DNA of 64,000 bases. Source: CAXMQZ01 sp963707075 (lineage in GTDB: Bacteria; Acidobacteriota; Thermoanaerobaculia; Multivoradales; JAHEKO01). A model generated the notes under the pieces. That model ran no database searches, was not told the origin of the DNA, and was given only the letters and a program-made list of their open reading frames with translations. This document shows, one piece after another, positions 52,209-59,912 of this stretch; within the stretch, counting starts at the first letter, position 1, and every line of letters starts with the position of its first letter. The stretch lies in contig CAVPOX010000002.1 in assembly GCA_963707075.1 (NCBI GenBank), positions 558,001 to 622,000 of the forward strand, given 5' to 3'. The translations under genes and the position numbers were made by a program.

Positions 52209-54224
52209 TCAATCGGGGCGCTCGACCGGTAGCAGTCGCCAACCCGTGATGACCGTATCCTTGGGGAGGTAGGTGAAGAAGAAGTACTTGGCGCGCCATG
52301 GCAGCTCGGCCGACCCGGTGCTCGCATCGAAGAAGAACAACCCGGCCTGTTGACCTTCCCGGGTCACAACCTCGATTCTGCCCTTGGCCGCCGGTGGATC
52401 CGTATCGAGCTCGAACCGGTAGCTGCCCGGCTCCATGTACTCCTTGAACAGCAGGTAGGCACCCCCTCGGGGATAGCGGAAGCCGTCGCCCTCGAAGGCG
52501 TAGACGAAGCGATCGTGGTAGACCACCTCCCAGGGGTCGACCTTGTAGAGCTCCAGACTCGGCCCCATGCGAATCGGGTTCGGTAAGAACTCCTTGACCT
52601 TCTCGAACTGCAACATCTGCTCGTAGTTACTGGCATAGGCCTCGTGGTGGGGCTTTTCCCAGTTTTCCGGTTCCAGGAATCGTCCGTACGCGTTGACTGC
52701 CAGCAGGACATAGTCCCACTCGCCGCTGCGGACCTCCCTGATGGGAGTGCGGGCCGCGAATCGCGTCTGATGGACCTGGTAGATCGCTTTGTCGAGATGG
52801 GGAGTATAGGACTCCTTGATAATCGCTGAAGCTTTGGGCACGTGGGTGTTGATCCAGTCCGCCGCGAGCTCTCGGGTGCTCTGACGGGAGAAGGCGATGG
52901 TCTGTGTGAGGGTTCTGTAGACCGGAACCGCCAGCGCGACCGCAACGAGCAGTGACGCCCAACGGAAAGTCCCGGAAGTCGGCCACCGACGCCGACTCGC
53001 CACGAGCCATCCGACGAGACCGGCGCCCAGGAGAGCGGCTATCGCTGGAATCGCCGGCAGCAGATTGCGCTTGACCACCATGCTCATCGAGGCCAACAGG
53101 ATCAGATAGAACGCCGGGAAGGGCAACATCCAAAGCCACCGGCGTCTCTGTTCCCTGTCGAGCCCTGGCCAGCCGAGCACCCCCAGGATCAGGGCGGGCA
53201 AGCCAAAACTGGCGAGCAACTGCCCGCCGTACCAGACCGCGTTGCTCTCAGGCATCACGCCAATCCAGCCGCGCTTGCCGTACTGTCGAAATCCGAATAG
53301 CAGATCCTTGCCTTCGCCGACGAACACTGCATCGGAGTGCACGAGAAACGCGGGCATGACGGCCATGAAGGTGGCCAGTGATACGGCGCCAGCAGCGACC
53401 AGGTGCCAGGACCATCGGCGAGTTCGCATGCGCCAGGCTACCCAGATCCCGATGATGGCCACAGCCACGACTCCGGCTGGGTACTTGCTGGCGGCCCCCA
53501 AACCAGCCATGACGCCGGCCAGCAGGTAGGGGCCGTAGCGCTCCTCATCGAGCAGCATTGAAACAAACATCACTGACATTGCTGCGAAGAAGGCCGATGG
53601 CACATCACTGATGATCAAACGACTGATCTCGTTGAAGATGGGAGAGAAGATGATCAGCAACGATCCGAGAACCGCTGCCATCTGCCCGGCGATGCTCTGG
53701 CCGACAATGAAGACGGGTATCGTCGTCAGGGCGCCCAGCGTCGTATTGATGCCACGCAACAGGATCCAACTGACATCCACGTCCTCCACCACCGTGAAGG
53801 GCATCCCGAGTAGCCAGGCCAGTGCCTTTGGGAAAAGAGACTGCACCCACAAGGTGATCGCGTACACATAGTAGGGCAGGTGTCCATAGATGAACGAGTC
53901 CGGAAAAAACTGCCCTTCGTTTATGGCGTTCGCTGCCGCGAAGTAGATCCCCTCATCCCGGTAGTAGCGGCCCCTTACCTCCCAATCGACTCCAATCCAG
54001 TGCACGACCAGGGCAGCAACGGTCAGCAGCAGGAGCCAACGGTTCGTGTGCCACATCCTGGGCAGCCAGCGAACACCGGCAATGACCGTCAGCGCCAGGG
54101 CCACGAGCACCACGCCCCGACTGATCCCCGGAGGAGTCCCACTCCCCACAACGTCCCACAGCCAGCAGGCGACTGTCGCCAGCCAGCCGAAAAGGCAGGC
54201 ACGCCATGACAGGCCCCACTTCAT
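52209..54224 (-). CDS. GT39-like membrane glycosyltransferase (1)
   Basis: 671 residues from ATG 54224; a GTG at 54227 is also possible (the stop of the preceding gene overlaps either). About 10-12 membrane helices occupy the first about 430 residues, followed by a soluble periplasmic C-terminal domain of about 230 residues. The first luminal loop has YRDEGIYFAAANAINEG, the acidic DE signature of GT-C enzymes that use polyprenyl-phosphate sugars, then YGHLPYYVYAI. This is the ArnT/PMT-type architecture: transfer of a sugar from a lipid carrier to an envelope acceptor. Acceptor and sugar are unknown. It lies directly downstream of the second GT39-like gene (overlap TGATG). Confidence 0.78.
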   Translation of the reverse strand: MKWGLSWRACLFGWLATVACWLWDVVGSGTPPGISRGVVLVALALTVIAGVRWLPRMWHTNRWLLLLTVAALVVHWIGVDWEVRGRYYRDEGIYFAAANAINEGQFFPDSFIYGHLPYYVYAITLWVQSLFPKALAWLLGMPFTVVEDVDVSWILLRGINTTLGALTTIPVFIVGQSIAGQMAAVLGSLLIIFSPIFNEISRLIISDVPSAFFAAMSVMFVSMLLDEERYGPYLLAGVMAGLGAASKYPAGVVAVAIIGIWVAWRMRTRRWSWHLVAAGAVSLATFMAVMPAFLVHSDAVFVGEGKDLLFGFRQYGKRGWIGVMPESNAVWYGGQLLASFGLPALILGVLGWPGLDREQRRRWLWMLPFPAFYLILLASMSMVVKRNLLPAIPAIAALLGAGLVGWLVASRRRWPTSGTFRWASLLVAVALAVPVYRTLTQTIAFSRQSTRELAADWINTHVPKASAIIKESYTPHLDKAIYQVHQTRFAARTPIREVRSGEWDYVLLAVNAYGRFLEPENWEKPHHEAYASNYEQMLQFEKVKEFLPNPIRMGPSLELYKVDPWEVVYHDRFVYAFEGDGFRYPRGGAYLLFKEYMEPGSYRFELDTDPPAAKGRIEVVTREGQQAGLFFFDASTGSAELPWRAKYFFFTYLPKDTVITGWRLLPVERPD

Positions 54225-56005
54225 CACTGTTCGATGTCCTTGCGGGGAGGTGATTTTCGCAGCGTAAAGGTCAAGCGTCCTGGCTCTGTCGATTCGGACC
54301 GCAGAGCGAGCTCATACAGGTAGTAGTCGTCCCAGGTCCACCACATGGGGTGCCGGGCCCGAGGACCGGTGAGGCGCAGATGGAACAAGCGCCCACGGGC
54401 GTTTGTCGCCTCACTCAGCGTCTCGGCCCCTGAAACCACCTGCAGTGTTTCGACTGGATCCTGCAAGATCTGCAGATACATCTCTGACAGCGGCTGGGGG
54501 CTTCCAACCAGCAGAGCACCCCGGCTACCACGATCGAGCAGCAGGGCCTTGCCGTCTCTTCGCGGACGGACGCTGCGGGTCAGAAACTTGATCCACACTC
54601 CGCCTTGCACCACGTCCGCATGTCCCGCGGGCTTGAGATGGCTCTGCGTGGTCTCGTAAGGCAGCATGCGAACGGCGAGGTCCGAAACATAGCGGTACGT
54701 GTGGTTGGTGCGCATGGGGAAGCTCCGCGGCGCGCTCCACAGAGGCCAGAGAAACGGTGCTGCCAACACGATGACCACGACGACTCGACGAACTCGGCCA
54801 ACTCGGGTAGCGAGAAACCAGAATGCTGGATAGAGCGGTATGAAGTAGCGGTTGGCAATCGCGCCACCCCCCCCATAGATGTTGAACGGCCGGTAGAGAA
54901 AGAACCCGCCAATGGAAAGCCCGACAGCGACCAGCAACATCCACCTGGCCCACCCTCGCGGTCGACCGAAGAGCCCGAGAATAACCGGCAGAAAGTAGGG
55001 CAACACGCCGATATTGCGTCCCACAAAGAAGTACAGCGTGTTCCAGGCCCACAGGGCAGGTGCCGTAGTGGGAAGCTCGACCAGGGAACCCGCTTCTGCC
55101 CAGGCCGCATTGCCCAGATCCTCGAAGCTCTCTCTCCAGCCATCGACCGGAATCTGAACCGCAGGAAAACCTGTCTCACTGTAGAAACCACGTCGCTCGG
55201 CGCCATAGCTGGTCCAGGAATCCGAGTTCAGGCGGTGCACTACAGCCGACCCGGTCGCCAGGCCGAACGCCCCCAGCAGCAAGCCCGCCGCCGCCTGCCA
55301 GCGATGCCTGCGGGGGAGAGCGAAGAAGGCGGGCAGAAAGAGAGGCGCATAAAGCGGCCTGCTGAAGGCCACGACCGCTAGCAGGGCCCCAACCCCCAAC
55401 CAACACAGAAGAGTTGCACGCTTCCCATCTGTCGACCCGGTCGCACTTCCGGGTCCCTTCCAGAAGGCCAGACTGAGCCCGATCGCCGTCAGGCACATCA
55501 AAAAAAGGTCGGCGTGAGCCCAGAACGTGTAGGCGAAGCTCACCGAGGCGAAGACAAAAGCCGCAACCCAGAGCGGGGCGACCGTGCCCACCGTCTGTCG
55601 AAGCGTTCGCGTCGCCACCAGCGCAGCCAGGGAGAGAATCAGAAAATTGGCCAGGAACGGGCCGGTTGTCGGGAATAGGCGCGCGAAGGGAGCGACCCAC
55701 AGCGGGTAGAAAAATGGCTTGCCAAACGTGATGTGCTTGCCGCCATCACCACTTTGCAGGATCAGGCCTTCGGGATCGACACCCCAGACTCCCACGAACC
55801 GGTCATAGTCGTGACGCTCGTAGAGAAGATCCTGGTCCCAGGCCAGACTCTCGGCCGCCATCAGGTAGGTGGCCTCGTCCCCGATCACTGCGGGCCAGGA
55901 GAGCCGGTCGAAGCTGACGACGGCGAAAAACAAGGCCAGCAGAAGGACCCACAGGATTCCGTCATAGGCTGCCCGTCGAGCGGGACGCGCGCGCTGATCG
56001 TGCAA
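54224..56005 (-). CDS. GT39-like membrane glycosyltransferase (2)
   Basis: 593 residues. The start codon is TTG 56005, ten bases after GGAGG; no in-frame ATG or GTG exists nearby. About 11 membrane helices are followed by a soluble C-terminal domain. Loop 1 reads PAVIGDEATYLMAAESLAWD (GT-C acidic pair), then HITFGKPFFYPLWVAPFARL and ANRYFIPLYPAFWFL. These segments are closely matched in the third copy (57651-59879: ADEPAYYLMALSLARD, FFGKPYIYSLLAAPFAGL, GNRYFVNVYPAFLFL), so the two are paralogues. It is translationally coupled to the GT39-like gene downstream. The sugar donor is probably a polyprenyl-phosphate sugar. Substrate unknown. Confidence 0.78.
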   Translation of the reverse strand: MHDQRARPARRAAYDGILWVLLLALFFAVVSFDRLSWPAVIGDEATYLMAAESLAWDQDLLYERHDYDRFVGVWGVDPEGLILQSGDGGKHITFGKPFFYPLWVAPFARLFPTTGPFLANFLILSLAALVATRTLRQTVGTVAPLWVAAFVFASVSFAYTFWAHADLFLMCLTAIGLSLAFWKGPGSATGSTDGKRATLLCWLGVGALLAVVAFSRPLYAPLFLPAFFALPRRHRWQAAAGLLLGAFGLATGSAVVHRLNSDSWTSYGAERRGFYSETGFPAVQIPVDGWRESFEDLGNAAWAEAGSLVELPTTAPALWAWNTLYFFVGRNIGVLPYFLPVILGLFGRPRGWARWMLLVAVGLSIGGFFLYRPFNIYGGGGAIANRYFIPLYPAFWFLATRVGRVRRVVVVIVLAAPFLWPLWSAPRSFPMRTNHTYRYVSDLAVRMLPYETTQSHLKPAGHADVVQGGVWIKFLTRSVRPRRDGKALLLDRGSRGALLVGSPQPLSEMYLQILQDPVETLQVVSGAETLSEATNARGRLFHLRLTGPRARHPMWWTWDDYYLYELALRSESTEPGRLTFTLRKSPPRKDIEQ

Positions 56006-56203
56006 AGGGCCGAATCCTCCAGGATGGCGTCACCGGGGTCCTCGAAATGCCGACTCCCGGGCCTCCGCGAGCGATCATACCGCGAGCCCGGAATCGGTAA
56101 GATCGGAAGGAATGATGGCTTCGCAGGCTCTTATCGGGCCCTGGGCATGACATATACTTGACCCCGTTCGCGTCGGCCCGCACGTAACCGAGAGCCCCAG
56201 CCC

Positions 56204-57676
56204 GTGTCCAATCGTCGATTCCCTCTGCCAGCCGTTGGTCTCTGCGTCGCGCTTCTTCTGACGTCCGTTGTCGGCTCCGGCTGTGCCGGATCGCCGGAGA
56301 CCACCAGGAACAACATCCTGCTGATCACCATTGATACCCTCAGGGCGGACCACCTCTCCGCCTACGGCTATCCTCGGATGACATCGCCCGTGCTGGACTC
56401 TCTGGCCGCCAACGGCGTGCGCTTCGACATGCCCATCGTCCAATGGCCCAAGACAGGGCCATCCTTCGCTTCGATCTTCACTTCAACCTATCCGAAGGAC
56501 AACGGCATCGTGCGCAAGATCGGCACCCGGCTTCCCGACCAGTTCAAGATGCTGGCAGAGGTCTTGAAGGATCAGGGATATGCCACCCGGGCCGTGGTGG
56601 CCAACGGCGCGGTGGCCAGTGAGTTCAACTTCAACCAGGGTTTCGACACCTACATCGAGAGCTGGAAGCTCACGCCGCCGGATGAAGACACCGATCCCAC
56701 CGGCGCTGCCATGATCAATCAACTGGTCGCCACGGTGCTCGACAGCCATCAGCCGGATCAGCCCCTGTTTCTCTGGGTCCATTATCTCGATCCTCACTTC
56801 CCCTACGAGGCACCCGAGCCCTGGACCGACAAGTTTGCCAACGACGAGCTCTTCGACCCGACCCAGAAGGTGGATGTCACAGACGAGAAGCCTCGCCGCC
56901 AGATGATGGGAATCGGGCATGAGCAGGTTCTGGCCGGGCGCGATGAGCTCGACTTCTACATCGCCCGTTACGATGCCGAGATCGCCTACGTCGATTCGAT
57001 GATCGGCGAGCTACTCGAGTTCCTCGATCAGAAAGGTCTGATGCAGGACACCCTGACCGTCATTACCTCCGACCATGGCGAATCGCTGGGCGAACACCAG
57101 TATTACTTCGACCACGGCCGGTTCAGCTTCCAGACCTGCCTGCGGGTGCCGCTGATCTTTCATCAGCCTGGAGTGCTGGACCCACGTGTCGATGCATCTC
57201 CGGTGGAGCTTCTGGCGCTGACACCGACCCTGCTGGAAGCCGCAGGCGTCGAGCTCGAGAACGGAGTCTGGATGCAAGGAGAGTCCCTCTGGCCACGACT
57301 TCTCGGCCACGAATTCGAGACTCCGGAACGGTTCGCTTTCTCGGAAGCCGGCTATGCTGTCAAGCCTCTATGGCAACGCGCAGTCACCGACGGACGCTAC
57401 AAGCTGATCTACGCCCAGGATTGGGGCGAGCAGCGGTGGCTGGCGGGCAAGGACAATCCGTTTTCGCTCTTCGACCTGCAGAATGACCCGGGTGAAACCG
57501 AAAACCTCGTCGGCCAGCTCGAAGATCAGGAGCGCAGACTGAAGACCGCCCTGCACCGGCTCTGGGCCGAGCCACCCTTCGAGGTCGGAATCGAGGTTGT
57601 AGACTCCGAAGAAGAGCACGAAGAGATGGACGAGGAGACCCGGCGTCAGCTCAAGGCTTTGGGATACCTGCAGTAG
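56204..57676 (+). CDS. Sulfatase-like protein with Thr at the nucleophile position (2)
   Basis: 490 residues from GTG 56204. The N-terminus is an export signal ending VVGSGC, lipoprotein-like although the -3 residue is Gly. Metal sites are LLITIDTLRADHLSAYGY and ITSDHGESLGEH. At the sulfatase signature it has K-T84-G-P-S-F-A-S-I-F-T: Thr replaces the formylglycine Cys/Ser and Phe the Arg. The C-terminus is EETRRQLKALGYLQ, almost identical in ending to the third copy. It is transcribed away from the GT39-like pair, and its last 26 bases overlap the end of the convergent third GT39-like gene. Substrate unknown; phosphate-ester or phosphoglycerol chemistry is more likely than sulfate cleavage. 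Confidence 0.85.
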   Translation: MSNRRFPLPAVGLCVALLLTSVVGSGCAGSPETTRNNILLITIDTLRADHLSAYGYPRMTSPVLDSLAANGVRFDMPIVQWPKTGPSFASIFTSTYPKDNGIVRKIGTRLPDQFKMLAEVLKDQGYATRAVVANGAVASEFNFNQGFDTYIESWKLTPPDEDTDPTGAAMINQLVATVLDSHQPDQPLFLWVHYLDPHFPYEAPEPWTDKFANDELFDPTQKVDVTDEKPRRQMMGIGHEQVLAGRDELDFYIARYDAEIAYVDSMIGELLEFLDQKGLMQDTLTVITSDHGESLGEHQYYFDHGRFSFQTCLRVPLIFHQPGVLDPRVDASPVELLALTPTLLEAAGVELENGVWMQGESLWPRLLGHEFETPERFAFSEAGYAVKPLWQRAVTDGRYKLIYAQDWGEQRWLAGKDNPFSLFDLQNDPGETENLVGQLEDQERRLKTALHRLWAEPPFEVGIEVVDSEEEHEEMDEETRRQLKALGYLQ

Positions 57677-59879
57677 GCTCACCAGGCAGCACTTCGACGG
57701 TGTGGCGTAGCGTCTGTCCTGGCCGACGGCGGGCGAACCAGCTGACTCTCTCGCGAACCAGATCGAGCTCCAGGACATAGGTGCCGGGCTTTTCGGGCGC
57801 CCGGATCAACTGCTCCACCTCGACGGCGCCACCGGGCTCGAGGTCCCTCGGCAATCCGGTGCGGCGACCTTCCTCCAGGGTCCGGCCATCCTCGGGATCG
57901 AGCCAGTGATAGGAGAGATTGACTCGCGTGGTACCCAGAGCAGGCCAGGGCTCTTCGCTGGCGTTCGACAACCTCGTCAAGATGGTGAACATCTCACCAG
58001 CGCGAATCTCGTCCGGTATCTCACACTCGCCCCAGGTGACTGAAAAGAGATCCCGATCCAGGTCCTCCTGGCTTCCCAGATAGCTCAGTCTGGCGCCCTG
58101 ATAGAAGTCGTTCACCGGCCAAAGGGTTTCGGCGTTCTCCGCCGCGTTGGGAATGAACCCCGTCCGGGTCTCGACGAACAACCGATAGGCGTAGACCGTT
58201 CGGCGCCCCTCTTTCAAGGGAATCGGAGCCTTCCTGGGGACGAGCTCGAGCTTCTCCGACCGGACGGCACGCGCTCCCTCGAAGACCAGCTCCCGTCGAT
58301 CCCCGCTCAGATCGATGAAGATTTCGTTGGCAGGCGCGCTGTTGCGAACCTCGAAGATGGCCGGGTGCGACAGCGGCGCGTAGGTCACCATCCAGAGCTC
58401 GACGGGCATCGCGCCGTGAATCACGATCTCGTCATTGGTGGCTTGAAACGCATCCTTCCTGCCAAAGAAATACGCCCCCGACATACCGGCACCGTGATAC
58501 CCCGGCAGTTTGTTGCGGAAGTCCAGCTCGAGCGGGAACCATCTTGTCGGTGGATTGCGCACATGCGCCTGGAGCGTCGGCTCGGGCACCGGAGCACCGA
58601 AAGGAGTGAACAGAATCGGACCCAGCAAGAATCCACCGATCGCATAGCCCACCGCGATCAGCCACGACGGCGAAATGCGCGTAACCAGGAACAGGAAGGC
58701 AGGATAGACGTTGACGAAGTAGCGATTGCCAACGAACCCTCCTCCGCCGTGCCAGTTGAATGGAATCCAGACGAGGAAAAACAGGGCAACCGCGGCGAGC
58801 GAAAGCAGAGTCATCCAGCGCACGGCGCTGCGTCTGCCGTAGAGCAGGAACAGGAAGACGCTGAGAAGAGCAAACGGCATATAGACAATCAGGCCGGTGT
58901 GCCGGCCCCAGAGAAAGTAGCCGATATGGGTCGACAACTCGCCGAGATCGACGTCCGGAACCCGCGCCAACCAGGTCCAGGAGTTGGTGGTCGGCGCTTC
59001 AGCGGCCGCTGGCCTCTCGACCGGGTCCACCGGCATCTGCTGTGGATCGAAGACTTGCACCCCCATGCGCTCCACACCCAGGTAGGCACTGGGATGTCCC
59101 GTAAAAAGGATGGCAACACCTGACACCAGCAGGATAGCCAGAGCCGCAGACGCCATCCAGAGAGCGCCGCGACCCCACTCTCGCTTTTTCCAGAGGGCGA
59201 AAAGCGAAGGCAGCGCCATGGCTGCCAGCATGGGTTTGTTGTAGATGGCCAGAGCCAGCAATGCGCCCGACCAGACCACTCTCATGCGTGGTCCGACAAG
59301 GCCCTGTCGTGCCTTCGCCCATCGCCCCACGACTGGCCCGTCCTCGAACTCGTGCAACACCAGGAAGAGCGAGGTCGCCACACACGTCATGTTGAAGATC
59401 TCGGGATGCAGCCAGAAAACATAGGCGATCGAGGTACTCAAGACGAAGAACCCGACCGAGTAGAGGGCTGCCAGGGGCGGCGCATTGAAGCGCGACAGAT
59501 AGGCTGTGCCCATCCACACCATGCCCATCAACAGCAGCATGTTGAACGCCACCAGACCGTTGGCGCCGAAGAGTCCCGCGAATGGCGCCGCCAGAAGCGA
59601 GTAGATATAGGGCTTGCCGAAGAAAACGGTATGCCAACCATCGTCGGTCATCAGGATGACGTTGAAGGCAGCAAGATAGGGGTACTCGTCGAACAGCCGG
59701 CCCAGGTCGCCGGTATCGCAGACGAGATCGTGATCCCGCGCCAGACTCAGAGCCATCAGGTAGTAGGCCGGCTCGTCCGCCTTCAGGGTCATCGGCAGAC
59801 CGGGCTTACCCACCATCAGCGGGAATATCACCAGGAGGACGGTCAAACAGACCAGCGCTAGACCTGTGTAGCGATGCAT
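57651..59879 (-). CDS. GT39-like membrane glycosyltransferase (3) with C-terminal beta domain
   Basis: 742 residues. About 11 membrane helices in the first about 430 residues, loop 1 with TLKADEPAYYLMALSLARDH, and the FGKPYIYSLLAAPF and GNRYFVNVYP segments shared with copy 2. The about 300-residue periplasmic tail is longer than in copy 2 and appears to contain two strand-rich modules; the last, with IRAGEMFTILTRLSNASEEPW and YVLELDLVRERVSWF (positions about 610-720), resembles CARDB-type Ig domains. It lies 33 bp after the third sulfatase-like gene on the same strand, so the pair is an operon. Likely role: sugar transfer from a polyprenyl carrier at the periplasmic face. Confidence 0.78.
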   Translation of the reverse strand: MHRYTGLALVCLTVLLVIFPLMVGKPGLPMTLKADEPAYYLMALSLARDHDLVCDTGDLGRLFDEYPYLAAFNVILMTDDGWHTVFFGKPYIYSLLAAPFAGLFGANGLVAFNMLLLMGMVWMGTAYLSRFNAPPLAALYSVGFFVLSTSIAYVFWLHPEIFNMTCVATSLFLVLHEFEDGPVVGRWAKARQGLVGPRMRVVWSGALLALAIYNKPMLAAMALPSLFALWKKREWGRGALWMASAALAILLVSGVAILFTGHPSAYLGVERMGVQVFDPQQMPVDPVERPAAAEAPTTNSWTWLARVPDVDLGELSTHIGYFLWGRHTGLIVYMPFALLSVFLFLLYGRRSAVRWMTLLSLAAVALFFLVWIPFNWHGGGGFVGNRYFVNVYPAFLFLVTRISPSWLIAVGYAIGGFLLGPILFTPFGAPVPEPTLQAHVRNPPTRWFPLELDFRNKLPGYHGAGMSGAYFFGRKDAFQATNDEIVIHGAMPVELWMVTYAPLSHPAIFEVRNSAPANEIFIDLSGDRRELVFEGARAVRSEKLELVPRKAPIPLKEGRRTVYAYRLFVETRTGFIPNAAENAETLWPVNDFYQGARLSYLGSQEDLDRDLFSVTWGECEIPDEIRAGEMFTILTRLSNASEEPWPALGTTRVNLSYHWLDPEDGRTLEEGRRTGLPRDLEPGGAVEVEQLIRAPEKPGTYVLELDLVRERVSWFARRRPGQTLRHTVEVLPGEPTAGIPKP

Positions 59880-59912
59880 GATCAGAGCCGCCAGTCTACT
59901 TCACCGCTGTGG

